DNA from: a virus
Virus record (IMG/VR): IMGVR_UViG_3300025872_000106
Location: 1 to 42,529 of that record
Reading direction: 5' to 3' (one strand)
DNA length: 42,529 bases
Shown piece by piece: positions 5,490 to 12,295 of this stretch (its first letter is position 1; every line of letters begins with the position of its first letter). The notes under the pieces were generated by a model. That model was not told where the DNA came from, ran no database searches, and saw nothing but the letters and a program-made list of their open reading frames with translations. Position numbers and translations under genes: made by a program.

Positions 5490-5828
5490 ATGGCAAAGCA
5501 AAAAAAACAAGGAAGGGATTATCCATTAGCCGAAACTCCCGACTTTGATAGTCAAGGCAAAAAGGTCGTAACAGGATCTCGTCCCGATGGTCGTGTTTTT
5601 AAGACTGAGATGCAAAGAACCACCGTAGGCGGAATAATTGAACCTTATAAATACTCACAGCAGTCTATTGATACGTCAGGGTATTCTAAGGGAAAACCTA
5701 CTTATCAATTAAAGTCAGAAGAGGGAGAAGGTGATAGAACATATCATAAAGCGACAAAAAGCTCATCCAAAACCATATTAAGAAAGGATGTTCCATCAAC
5801 ATTGAAGTCTTTGCAGAATAAAAAATAG
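5490..5828 (+). CDS. Small polar protein with GRDYPLAETP motif
   Basis: A 112-aa protein starting MAKQKKQGRDYPLAETPDF. Residues 8-17 (GRDYPLAETP) recur almost unchanged near the end of 5935-6219 and in 8803-9012. The rest is polar and probably disordered, rich in Lys, Ser, Thr and Tyr (IEPYKYSQQSIDTSGYSKG). No known domain. The coding stretch is more A/T-rich than neighbouring genes. Role unknown; the shared short motif suggests a common binding partner or sorting signal. Confidence 0.7.
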   Translation: MAKQKKQGRDYPLAETPDFDSQGKKVVTGSRPDGRVFKTEMQRTTVGGIIEPYKYSQQSIDTSGYSKGKPTYQLKSEEGEGDRTYHKATKSSSKTILRKDVPSTLKSLQNKK

Positions 5829-5850
5829 CAATAAAAAACTATTGATACTG

Positions 5851-5931
5851 ATGGCAAAGTCCAAGAAGATCCCCATGTACGAGGCTATCTCAGGAAAGCC
5901 CGTCAAGAAAGCTAAAAAGAAAAAGAAGTAA
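5851..5931 (+). CDS. Tiny Lys-rich peptide (26 aa)
   Basis: ATG at 5851 opens a 26-codon frame (MAKSKKIPMYEAISGKPVKK, then a Lys/Ala run) ending TAA at 5929-5931, three bases before the next start. Nearly half the residues are Lys. The sequence ISGKPVKKAKKKKK resembles basic tails that contact nucleic acid. It fits the series of tiny basic proteins, but a frame this short could be spurious; the tight fit between its neighbours favours a real gene. Confidence 0.5.
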   Translation: MAKSKKIPMYEAISGKPVKKAKKKKK

Positions 5932-5934
5932 GCC

Positions 5935-6219
5935 ATGGCAGACTACGAATACTTGTACAGCAAGGCAGGTCGCGTATCCAAGAAGGGCGTCGTTAGGGGA
6001 GAGAAGGAGAAGCCTATCTCTGAGCGCAGGTATGAGAGGATGAAGGAGAGATATGAGAAGCGTGGCGGGGAGACCTACAAAAAGGGTCAGAGCAATATCA
6101 CTGTGAACCCAAGGGGCACAAAGGCTGTCGAGAAGATTGACAGGACCCCTCTATTATATACCGAGAAAAAGAAAAGCAAGGGCAGGGACTTCCCGCTCTC
6201 ACCTACGCCCGGAGCATAA
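5935..6219 (+). CDS. Basic protein ending in GRDFPLSPTP
   Basis: A 94-aa protein, MADYEYLYSKAGRVSKKG, rich in Arg/Lys/Glu with a helical middle (SERRYERMKERYEKRG). The C-terminal ten residues before GA (GRDFPLSPTP) match the motif of 5490-5828 and 8803-9012, where it sits near the start or in the middle. Its stop overlaps the next ATG (TAATG at 6217-6221), coupling it to the fibre module. Function unknown; virion-associated or adaptor role possible. Confidence 0.7.
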   Translation: MADYEYLYSKAGRVSKKGVVRGEKEKPISERRYERMKERYEKRGGETYKKGQSNITVNPRGTKAVEKIDRTPLLYTEKKKSKGRDFPLSPTPGA

Positions 6220-6575
6220 TGAAGCCGAGTCCTAAGATGCCAACTCAGCCCGGAACGGTTACCTCGATCAGTGTTGTTTCGCCACTGATTGGAGGTACGA
6301 TAACGAATTCGGGCAAAATAAGCATTGCGGCGGCCTCAGCCAATAGCAGTGGATACCTGTCGGTAGCTGATTGGTCTAACTTCAATAACAAGCAGGACGC
6401 GTTGACTCTGACAACCATAGGGACGAGCGGTGCTGCCACATTGGTAGGTTCTGTTTTGAATATCCCTCAGTATTCAGGAGGGGGACCTGTTGTGACAAAC
6501 AGCAACGTCCTGATTGATGGCGGATCATTCTTATTGGCCAACCAAAACACACTAATTGACGGAGGAGCATTCTAA
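6219..6575 (+). CDS. Short fibre-repeat protein
   Basis: A 118-aa protein with low charge and many Ser/Thr/Gly/Asn. It contains one copy of the fibre repeat GYLSVADWSNFNNKQDALT (about 45-63), then LTLTTIGTSGAATLVGSVLN and IPQYSGGG. The same two elements occur in the next gene. The end holds a small internal repeat (NVLIDGGSF ... NTLIDGGAF). These are typical of trimeric phage fibres. It overlaps both neighbours by one base (TAATG). It may be a short fibre or a fragment duplicated from, or donating to, the large fibre gene downstream. Confidence 0.7.
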   Translation: MKPSPKMPTQPGTVTSISVVSPLIGGTITNSGKISIAAASANSSGYLSVADWSNFNNKQDALTLTTIGTSGAATLVGSVLNIPQYSGGGPVVTNSNVLIDGGSFLLANQNTLIDGGAF

Positions 6576-8149
6576 TGAGCATAAGGGTCAGGAGGGGTAC
6601 AGACACGCAGAGGCTTTCGGTCATATTGGAGGAAGGCGAAATCGCCTACACGACCGACACCAAGAAGTTCTATGTAGGTGACGGTATCACACTTGGAGGC
6701 ACAGAGGTAGGTGCAGGAACGGTTGCATCCGTAACAGCCTCGAGTCCCTTGTCTTCTAGCGGCGGCGCTAACCCCAACATTACCATTCAGGACGCGCTTG
6801 CAGACGGGTCCACTAAGGGGGCTGCCTCTTTCAATGCCTCTGACTTCAACGCCTCTTCGGGCGTTATTTCAATCGACTACACCAACGGTCAGTCGGCCTC
6901 AGGAATCTCAAAAGGATTCTTGACTTCTGCGGATTGGACCGCCTTCAATAACAAACTAGACCCGTTTCCTGTAGGAAACTTTGCTGAGCTCACCTCGAGT
7001 GTATTGAATATCACGGGTGGGTCAAGCAGTATCATCGGGGCGGGAATCACCGTCGAGGTCAAGCAGTCCTCTGCGACACAGGGCGGATACCTTTCAAGCG
7101 CTGATTGGAGTACGTTCAATGGTAAGCAGAATGCTTTGACGTTTGGAAATTTGACTGAGTCCACAAGCTCTGTTCTTACTATTACGGGTGGTACAGGATC
7201 AGTTATTGGCTCAGGAACAAGTATTCAGGTCAAACAGGCAAATGCAACACAATCAGGATTTTTAAGTTCTACGGATTGGACTACATTCAATGGGAAGCAA
7301 AACGCTTTGACCAATCCCGTAACAGGGACAGGCACTAATAATGAAATTGCGTTTTTTAACACTACAGGAAGCACTATTGGAAGTCTTAGTACTGCTACCT
7401 ATCCATCCCTTACGGAGCTAAGCTATGTGAAGGGTGTTACTAGTGATATTCAGACTCAATTAAATGGAAAACAGGGTGCATTGACACTCACTACTACCGG
7501 AACAAGTGGGGCATCTACGCTTGTTGGTAATACATTGAATATACCTCAATATTCAGGTGGTGGTGGAACAGATTCGGTGAATTGGACGATGACTGAATCA
7601 TTTCCATCACTCGGATCCACCATTAAAGCGGAACCTGCAACATTTTCAATGGCGTATATTCAAAATAGCGCATTCAATATTATATCACAAAGAATTTATT
7701 TACTTGCTATATGGGTTCCGAGAGCAATGACTATTACCGGAGTAAAATATTTCCAATCAACTATAGGAGTATTTACACCATCGAATTTTAATGGCGTTGC
7801 TTTATATACATATAGTAGTGGAACCTTTACAAGAGTCGCAGTATCTACAAATGATGGAACGATGTTGTCGACAGGATCAACTAATTCATTAAAACAAAAA
7901 GCATTTTCTTCGACATATTCCGCAACAGCAGGATTGTACTATGCAGCGATTTTATATTCTTCATCCGCAGTAACAACAAGCCCTTCTTTAATAGTAACAG
8001 CAAACCACACTTTCCAATCATTTACATTAGATACAACAAATAGTCAGTATTGGTTCATGTTTGCAGTAAATCAAACAACTATGCCGACAACATTGACAAT
8101 TCCCGGTCAATTTAGTACAGTAAACACACCTTATTTAGCACTATATTAA
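6575..8149 (+). CDS. Tail fibre / receptor-binding protein with Mtd-like N-terminus
   Basis: A 524-aa protein. Residues 1-45 (MSIRVRRGTDTQRL ... GEIAYTTDTKKFYVGDG) match the small domain found at the start of major tropism determinant-like and other phage fibres. The middle carries repeats of the type GYLSSADWSTFNGKQNALT (three copies at about 112-230) and an LTLTTTGTSGASTLVGNTLN segment shared with the preceding gene. From about residue 330 a Ser/Thr/aromatic-rich beta domain follows, probably the receptor-binding tip. The DNA becomes clearly more A/T-rich from about 7560, suggesting the tip was exchanged separately. It would decide host range. Confidence 0.8.
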   Translation: MSIRVRRGTDTQRLSVILEEGEIAYTTDTKKFYVGDGITLGGTEVGAGTVASVTASSPLSSSGGANPNITIQDALADGSTKGAASFNASDFNASSGVISIDYTNGQSASGISKGFLTSADWTAFNNKLDPFPVGNFAELTSSVLNITGGSSSIIGAGITVEVKQSSATQGGYLSSADWSTFNGKQNALTFGNLTESTSSVLTITGGTGSVIGSGTSIQVKQANATQSGFLSSTDWTTFNGKQNALTNPVTGTGTNNEIAFFNTTGSTIGSLSTATYPSLTELSYVKGVTSDIQTQLNGKQGALTLTTTGTSGASTLVGNTLNIPQYSGGGGTDSVNWTMTESFPSLGSTIKAEPATFSMAYIQNSAFNIISQRIYLLAIWVPRAMTITGVKYFQSTIGVFTPSNFNGVALYTYSSGTFTRVAVSTNDGTMLSTGSTNSLKQKAFSSTYSATAGLYYAAILYSSSAVTTSPSLIVTANHTFQSFTLDTTNSQYWFMFAVNQTTMPTTLTIPGQFSTVNTPYLALY

Positions 8150-8150
8150 A

Positions 8151-8435
8151 ATGAATAATTATATAAAAATACAACCCATTCAATTCGGTGAATTGCAAGA
8201 AAAGACAGCAAATGCTATAATGTGGTATGTACCACAAATACATAGAAATGCAGACTCTGCGATTGCTATGTGTTCATTGATCAATGTTATCGATAGCGAT
8301 AACTCATCTTTTGTAAGTTCATTTCAAGTTGAAATCGACAATGCAACCCTACAGGCATGGGGGGCTGATGATTCTGTCATAGATGATGCAGTACTTGCCT
8401 ATTCTCCTTTATTCATTAAAGACACAACGGCATGA
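8151..8435 (+). CDS. Fibre-linked protein of unknown function (94 aa)
   Basis: The product starts MNNYIKIQPIQFGELQEKTA and is acidic with mixed alpha/beta character (SVIDDAVLAYSPLFIKD). It starts one base after the fibre stop and shares the A/T-rich composition of the fibre tip, so the two were probably acquired together. A small gene straight after a fibre is often a chaperone or accessory of the fibre; nothing in the sequence proves this. Its end overlaps the next start by 4 nt (ATGA). Confidence 0.7.
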   Translation: MNNYIKIQPIQFGELQEKTANAIMWYVPQIHRNADSAIAMCSLINVIDSDNSSFVSSFQVEIDNATLQAWGADDSVIDDAVLAYSPLFIKDTTA

Positions 8436-8767
8436 AGGACGCCTGCTATAAGAAGGTAAAGGCTCAGTATAAGGTGTTCCCGTCGGCTCGTGCCTCTCAA
8501 GCGATTGCCAAGTGTCGCAAGGAGTCGGGCAGCGTCCGTAAGGGCGAGGCGGGAACAAGCCTTAAGCGTTGGGAGAAGGAGAAGTGGGTAGACACCCGCA
8601 CGGGAAAGGCCTGTGGCGCGGGAGGGTCCAACGAGTACTGCCGTCCGTCCAAGAGGGTGTCCTCTGAGACCCCAAAGACCAAGGGCGAGATGAGCCCATC
8701 CCTTTTGGCAAAAAAGAAGGCTGAGAAGTCAAGAGTTGGTATGGGTAGTAGAATATCAAAAGCATAA
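8432..8767 (+). CDS. Basic Cys-containing protein, DUF5872-like
   Basis: A 111-aa basic protein. MKDACYKKVKAQYKVFPSAR and a CRKE element are followed by LKRWEKEKWVDTRTGKACG, then NEYCRPSKRVSSETPKT. The order W-x-x-E-K-W-V-D ... C-G ... C-R-P-S-x-R-V-S-x-x-T-P-K matches, from memory, a family of small proteins (DUF5872) found in tailed phages and some large eukaryotic viruses. The paired Cys residues could bind metal. Composition returns to that of the main phage, unlike the A/T-rich gene before it. Function unknown. Confidence 0.75.
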   Translation: MKDACYKKVKAQYKVFPSARASQAIAKCRKESGSVRKGEAGTSLKRWEKEKWVDTRTGKACGAGGSNEYCRPSKRVSSETPKTKGEMSPSLLAKKKAEKSRVGMGSRISKA

Positions 8768-8770
8768 TAG

Positions 8771-8778
8771 TATATTTG
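8771..8778 (+). promoter_or_regulatory. Putative -7 element (TATATTTG)
   Basis: A perfect TAnnTTTG lies 24 nt before the ATG at 8803, in a short A/T-rich gap. No clear -33 is seen. Confidence 0.5.
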
Positions 8779-8802
8779 TCAAGCATATAAAACAACAAGA
8801 CA

Positions 8803-9012
8803 ATGCCTACCAACGGAAAACCATTCTCTAAGACAGAACAGAAAGAGCAAGAGGCTCGCAAGAAGATGAACGCAGGACGTGACTATCCTTTGGCTACCAC
8901 GCCTGAGCCTGTTCAGTCAAAGGCAAAATCAGAACAGCGTGAGCGTGCATATTCTGCCGACATGGCTAAGTTCGGTTATGTAAAAGACACCACAGCTAAT
9001 CGCTACAAGTAA
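8803..9012 (+). CDS. Small protein with GRDYPLATTP motif (69 aa)
   Basis: The product starts MPTNGKPFSKTEQKEQEARK, a charged helix, followed by NAGRDYPLATTPEP (about residues 25-36), a Gln/Lys/Ser linker and a C-terminal segment with ADMAKFGYVKDTTANRYK. The GRDYPL motif is the third copy in the window. It has its own promoter element and begins a second set of tiny basic genes. Function unknown. Confidence 0.7.
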   Translation: MPTNGKPFSKTEQKEQEARKKMNAGRDYPLATTPEPVQSKAKSEQRERAYSADMAKFGYVKDTTANRYK

Positions 9013-9013
9013 T

Positions 9014-9172
9014 ATGGCAAGTAAGTTCGAGAAGCTCAGCAAGAGTATTCAGAAGAAGCAGGGCATCAGTGCAAAGCGTGCCGACGCCATCACCGCCGCT
9101 ATCGGCCGTGAGAAGTACGGCAAGTCCAAGTTTCAAAAGATGGCTGCGGCCGGAAAAAAGAAAGCGAAATGA
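9014..9172 (+). CDS. Small conserved basic protein (52 aa)
   Basis: ATG at 9014 gives MASKFEKLSKSIQKKQGIS, then AKRADAITAAIGREKYGKSK and FQKMAAAGKKKAK, ending TGA 9170-9172. The pattern K-S-I-x-K-K-x-G-(I)-S ... A-x-x-I-G-R-x-K-Y-G-K-x-K-F-x-x-M-A-A-A-G-K is one I recognise from tiny proteins common in podovirus-like genomes, mostly unannotated. Helical and strongly basic, it could bind nucleic acid. Its end overlaps the next start by 4 nt (ATGA). Confidence 0.7.
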   Translation: MASKFEKLSKSIQKKQGISAKRADAITAAIGREKYGKSKFQKMAAAGKKKAK

Positions 9173-9324
9173 ACAAGATCAAAGGAAAGACCAAGACGAA
9201 GATTGGCAAGTATGTGGCCCCCGGCGACGTGCTTCCTCCAAACGGGGGCAGCGTGATTTATGACGAGGCGATTGCCAACCGAGGAATCAAGTCCAAGATG
9301 AACTCCATCATCGGAAAGAAATGA
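9169..9324 (+). CDS. Small basic protein (51 aa)
   Basis: ATG at 9169 (overlapping the previous stop) gives MNKIKGKTKTKIGKYVAPGD, then VLPPNGGSVIYDEAIANRG and a basic end IKSKMNSIIGKK. It ends TGA 9322-9324, overlapping the next ATG by 4 nt. A Lys-rich start is followed by a Pro/Gly turn and a short helix. No family recognised. The 4-nt overlaps on both sides show translational coupling and support a real gene. Confidence 0.65.
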   Translation: MNKIKGKTKTKIGKYVAPGDVLPPNGGSVIYDEAIANRGIKSKMNSIIGKK

Positions 9325-9539
9325 AGATTACCTACCGCAGTAGAGGGCTTGGAGATACGATTGATAAGGTGACCACGGTCACCGGAATCAAGCCTATCGT
9401 GAAGGCTGTGGCCAAGGCGGTCACAGGCAGCGAGGAGGGATGCGGTTGCGAGAAAAGAAGACAGGCGCTTAACGAGGCGTTCCCATATAATAACAACGAA
9501 ACACAAGATGGCACTTACACTCAAGACAACATACACTAA
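9321..9539 (+). CDS. Small protein with CGC motif (72 aa)
   Basis: MKITYRSRGLGDTIDKVTTV is followed by TGIKPIVKAVAKAVTGSEEG, then CGCEKRRQALNEAFPY. The Gly-Asp-x-Ile-Asp-x-V-T start, a helix with KAVAKAV and a CGC-E-K-R-R box form a pattern I associate with small uncharacterised phage proteins; the two Cys could bind metal or form a disulfide. The C-terminal 12 residues overlap the start of the next gene (9508) by 32 nt. Function unknown. Confidence 0.65.
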   Translation: MKITYRSRGLGDTIDKVTTVTGIKPIVKAVAKAVTGSEEGCGCEKRRQALNEAFPYNNNETQDGTYTQDNIH

Positions 9540-10017
9540 GTCCCTAAGGGTAGCTCAAGTATTAGGTTCAGGAGCAACAAACCTACTCCCAACCCCAAAC
9601 GATATCGTTTCAGGCTCAACGAGCGCAGTGGGATCTAATACATTAGTAGACACTACCAAGAATTTTATCACATTAGGTGTTAAGGTGGGTGATTTGGTTA
9701 TAGCTACCGGTTCGGGAACGATATGTCCGATTATAGGTGTTGCTGCAACAACCCTGACATTGAATGATGGCACATTCAATAGTGCAGGGGTAGCCTATAC
9801 CATATATTCTCAAACTGACCCCGGAACGGTTTCTCCGTACAGAGGTGCCGTGCTTTATAATTGCTTGGGGTCAGCTACAGGTAACGTGACGGTTACCACA
9901 TTGGATGGGTATTCATTGAACGTCATTATACCTGCAGGACAGATATGTCCTATTCAAGTTGTAAACGTAACGGCCGTAGCGGGTGTTACTTGGGGTCAAC
10001 TTATCGCCCTTTGGTAA
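9508..10017 (+). CDS. Beta-rich virion protein, possible head/tail decoration
   Basis: A 169-aa protein, MALTLKTTYTKSLRVAQVLG, with almost no charged residues and a high Thr/Val/Gly/Ile content, so all-beta. Residues about 46-104 (TKNFITLGVKVGDLVI onward, ending YTIYSQ) closely resemble a module in the structural protein 22000-22992 (TKNFVNLGVKVGDFLI ... YRIFSS). The end (VIIPAGQICPIQVVNVT) looks like a spike- or decoration-type strand. It lies between the tiny basic genes and the lysis genes. A virion role is inferred from the shared module. Confidence 0.65.
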   Translation: MALTLKTTYTKSLRVAQVLGSGATNLLPTPNDIVSGSTSAVGSNTLVDTTKNFITLGVKVGDLVIATGSGTICPIIGVAATTLTLNDGTFNSAGVAYTIYSQTDPGTVSPYRGAVLYNCLGSATGNVTVTTLDGYSLNVIIPAGQICPIQVVNVTAVAGVTWGQLIALW

Positions 10018-10030
10018 TCATTTATTAGTC

Positions 10031-10249
10031 ATGTTAGAGGGCACATTACATACTAGCGACGTGAAGGTGATATTGGCAAATGTGATGTGCATGTTGCTGT
10101 TCAACATAGCAGACATCAACCACGTCCTTCAGGCCGTGTTGTTTTTCGCGACCATAATCTATACGATCGTACGGATCATCCACGAAATCAAAAAGATAAA
10201 AGGCAATGGCAAAAGCGAAGGCAGCCAAGGAGGTCAAGAAGAAGCCTAA
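10031..10249 (+). CDS. Two-helix membrane protein, second holin candidate
   Basis: I choose ATG 10031 (MLEGTLHTSDVKVILANVMC, 72 aa) over the in-frame ATG 9983, which lies inside the previous gene. Two hydrophobic segments lie at about 10-30 (VKVILANVMCMLLFNIAD) and 33-52 (VLQAVLFFATIIYTIVRI), followed by a charged tail (EIKKIKGNGKSEG). With the M15 peptidase 100 nt downstream, this is the better positional candidate for the holin that releases that enzyme. Its end overlaps the next gene by 44 nt. Confidence 0.65.
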   Translation: MLEGTLHTSDVKVILANVMCMLLFNIADINHVLQAVLFFATIIYTIVRIIHEIKKIKGNGKSEGSQGGQEEA

Positions 10250-10349
10250 GAAGGTCGTCAACCGTAAGGGTATCGTTGCTAAAACCAAGACGAGCAACCA
10301 CAAGGGCAGTAAGCTCTACAAGAAAAAGTACAGGGGGCAGGGTCGATGA
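10206..10349 (+). CDS. Very basic small protein (47 aa)
   Basis: ATG 10206 gives MAKAKAAKEVKKKPKKVVNR, then KGIVAKTKTSNHKGSKLYKK and KYRGQGR. More than a third of the residues are Lys or Arg, and only one is acidic. It overlaps both neighbours (44 nt upstream; ATGA with the endolysin gene). The S-K-L-Y-x-K-x-Y-R-G-Q-G-R end is one I have seen on short phage proteins next to lysis or fibre genes. It may bind DNA or membranes; function unknown. Confidence 0.65.
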   Translation: MAKAKAAKEVKKKPKKVVNRKGIVAKTKTSNHKGSKLYKKKYRGQGR

Positions 10350-10810
10350 CAACCAAACAGGTCACAGCCAAGTACGGCGAGCCTAACATCACAGGTGATG
10401 GATACCTTGAGACCCTAATCCTGCCGTACCCCATGAGGCTTGCTTGGGATACCGAGCATAAGACAAGCCGTATCCGTTGCCATAAACTGATTGTACCGAA
10501 CATGACCGCCGCGTTAGCTGACGTACTCAGCGCGTACGGCTATGACAGGATTGTAGAGTTGGGTATTGACCTATATGGTGGCGTATTCAATTACAGAAAG
10601 AAGAGGGGCGGCAGCACCATGTCCATGCACGCTTGGGGCTTGGCTATCGACTTGGACCCGTCTCACAATCAACTCAAATGGGGCAGGGACAAGGCTAGGT
10701 TCGCCAAGGACGAGTACAAGCCGCTGCTTGAGGCGTTCTATAAGAACGGGTTCATCAACCTCGGGGTCGAGAAGAATTATGATTGGATGCACTTTGAAAT
10801 AAAATCCTGA
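10346..10810 (+). CDS. Endolysin: M15 family peptidase (D-Ala-D-Ala / L-Ala-D-Glu type)
   Basis: A 154-aa zinc peptidase. The zinc-site motif S-x-H-x-x-G-x-A-x-D is present as SMHAWGLAIDLD (H95, D102) and the last ligand as YDWMHFE (H149). This is the signature of the M15 family, used by phages to cut peptidoglycan cross-links or stem peptides during lysis. No signal peptide or wall-binding domain is present, so it would need a holin; a two-helix membrane protein lies just upstream (10031-10249). The start ATG overlaps the previous stop. It might instead act during entry, but its size and context suit lysis. Confidence 0.88.
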   Translation: MTTKQVTAKYGEPNITGDGYLETLILPYPMRLAWDTEHKTSRIRCHKLIVPNMTAALADVLSAYGYDRIVELGIDLYGGVFNYRKKRGGSTMSMHAWGLAIDLDPSHNQLKWGRDKARFAKDEYKPLLEAFYKNGFINLGVEKNYDWMHFEIKS

Positions 10811-10811
10811 C

Positions 10812-10819
10812 TATATTTG
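10812..10819 (+). promoter_or_regulatory. Putative -7 element (TATATTTG)
   Basis: A perfect TAnnTTTG lies 18 nt before the ATG at 10838 and directly after the endolysin stop. A TTTG at 10793-10796 is 15 nt upstream, shorter than the usual spacing. Confidence 0.5.
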
Positions 10820-10837
10820 TAACAAACACAAACTCAA

Positions 10838-11089
10838 ATGGAAAACAAGTATTTGACACAAGAAGAGCTTGGAAAAATCCAAGAAGCAAACTCAACCTTC
10901 AACAAGGCCAAGATGGCTTTGGGTGGACTTGAGATGGAAAAGAACGACGTACTCAAGCAGATTGACAACCTTAAGAAGGAGTTTGCCGAGTACGAGTTGG
11001 AACTCGTAAAGAAGTACGGCGCCAATGCCGTCATCAACATGCAAACGGGTGAGGTCACCCAAAAGGAAAGCAACCTCCATGTCTCCTAA
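10838..11089 (+). CDS. Small coiled-coil protein (83 aa)
   Basis: MENKYLTQEELGKIQEANST is followed by a long charged helix (about 10-60, with KMALGGLEMEKNDVLKQID and LKKEFAEYELELVKKYG) and a short end NAVINMQTGEVTQKE. The layout (LTQEEL, heptad helix, EKYG-x-x-x-INMQTGE) is one I know from small uncharacterised phage proteins. A prefoldin-like helical hairpin is possible. It has its own promoter element and overlaps the next gene by 11 nt. Confidence 0.7.
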   Translation: MENKYLTQEELGKIQEANSTFNKAKMALGGLEMEKNDVLKQIDNLKKEFAEYELELVKKYGANAVINMQTGEVTQKESNLHVS

Positions 11090-11420
11090 CAAATTCATCG
11101 GACTCTTGTTCCAATCGCGCGACATGATGCACATCGCGCACCTTCAGACCACGTCTTTTGCTGAGCATAAGGCGTTGGGTGGCTACTACGACAACATCCT
11201 CGACCTGACCGACAAGTTCAGCGAGGTGTACTTCGGTCGCTTCAAGCGTGTGGAGATTGTCATCCCTGAGGCCAAGATCATGCCTGCGGCTCAGCACTTG
11301 AAGGAGATGCAGCAGCTTATTGACGGTGAGCGTAACAACTACCCCTCAGAGATTCAGAATATCATGGACGAGATGCTCGCCTTGGTGAACAAGACCCTAT
11401 ACCTGTTGACATTGGTCTAA
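11079..11420 (+). CDS. Helical Dps/ferritin-like small protein
   Basis: I choose ATG 11079 (MSPNKFIGLLFQSRDMMHIA, 113 aa); the longer frame from 11025 would lie inside the previous gene. The sequence HIAHLQTTSFAEHKALGGYY, then DNILDLTDKFSEVYFG, gives H-x(9)-H, D-x-x-x-x-x-E spacing like the first helix pair of Dps/ferritin-like bundles; I recall similar proteins under DUF5856. The second half (AAQHLKEMQQLIDGERNNYP, then a final helix LVNKTLYLL) completes a four-helix pattern. Whether it binds iron or DNA is not shown. It is unusual among the virion genes. Confidence 0.6.
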   Translation: MSPNKFIGLLFQSRDMMHIAHLQTTSFAEHKALGGYYDNILDLTDKFSEVYFGRFKRVEIVIPEAKIMPAAQHLKEMQQLIDGERNNYPSEIQNIMDEMLALVNKTLYLLTLV

Positions 11421-11434
11421 TACTATAAGAAAAG

Positions 11435-12295
11435 ATGGCAAAGATTAGTACATACCCCGCAGACGCTACCCCATCGCTCAGTGACATGGTCATTGGCACG
11501 GACGTTAACGACGCTAACAATACCAAGAACTACAGTATCGGTTCTATTTTGGGGTTGGCTAATCTTGGAAATTATGTACCATACACGGGTGCTACTGCTA
11601 ATGTTGACTTGGGAAGCAATGACCTAACCACCCTTGGTACCCTTTATTCTTTTATTGTAGATGCAAGTGCTTTCATTGTCGGCGGTTATGTTGACTTTAT
11701 AGGAGGCTCTTCTGAGCTTAAGGTTGGAGGCAACGCGGGATTGAGCGGAGAGGTTTTGGCAAGTGGCGGCTCAGGATTTTCTCCATATTGGAGTCCTGTA
11801 AATACACTGATTTCCAATAATCTTTGGAAGGGTTCGTTTTATGATTCAATAACACAGACCCTTACGGGTGGTGCAAACGTGGCGGTACCTATGATACTTA
11901 GGATTACCGATCCTCTCGCCACAAACGGGGTGTCTGTTGTCAGTGACGGGGTCAACCTTACGCGCATTACGTTTGCCAACACGGGCGTATACAACATAAT
12001 GTTTTCTTCTCAGTTTACAAACTCGGGTGGTACGGGTCAGACTGTCGATATTTGGCTTCGCAAGAACGGATCTACTGCTGCCGCCAACATCCCTGACACG
12101 AACGGGAAAGTGAATATGCAGGGTAACCAAACTTATGTGATGGCAATGTGGAATTATTTTATTGCTGTTGATGCGGGTGACTATATTCAATTGATGTGGA
12201 CGGCTACATCTACGAACATCACCATGATTGCAGAGGCTGCTAACGCCGTCCATCCTGCCACGCCTAGCGTTATTGTTACCGTAAACCAAGTATGA
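11435..12295 (+). CDS. Second fibre-like protein with C1q-like beta domain
   Basis: A 286-aa protein. The N-terminal MAKISTYPADATPSLSDMVI and a segment VPYTGATANVDLGSNDLTTL are typical of phage fibre and spike proteins. The C-terminal 140 residues (from about WKGSFYDSITQTL) read as a jelly-roll: FANTGVYNIMFSSQFTNSGG, DIWLRKNGS, YFIAVDAGDYIQLMW, a C1q/TNF-like strand order. It probably forms trimers and binds a receptor or the head surface. It overlaps the next gene by 4 nt. It differs from the fibre at 6575-8149, giving the phage two adhesin candidates. Confidence 0.7.
   Translation: MAKISTYPADATPSLSDMVIGTDVNDANNTKNYSIGSILGLANLGNYVPYTGATANVDLGSNDLTTLGTLYSFIVDASAFIVGGYVDFIGGSSELKVGGNAGLSGEVLASGGSGFSPYWSPVNTLISNNLWKGSFYDSITQTLTGGANVAVPMILRITDPLATNGVSVVSDGVNLTRITFANTGVYNIMFSSQFTNSGGTGQTVDIWLRKNGSTAAANIPDTNGKVNMQGNQTYVMAMWNYFIAVDAGDYIQLMWTATSTNITMIAEAANAVHPATPSVIVTVNQV

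Noticed and set aside
5267-5548. A 93-codon rightward frame overlapping two small genes
   Set aside because: It is out of frame with both neighbours, which are coupled and carry a recognisable Cys/His motif.
6575-8149. Diversity-generating retroelement target (Mtd-like fibre)
   Set aside because: The N-terminus resembles Mtd, but no reverse transcriptase, template repeat or variable-repeat pair was found in the window.
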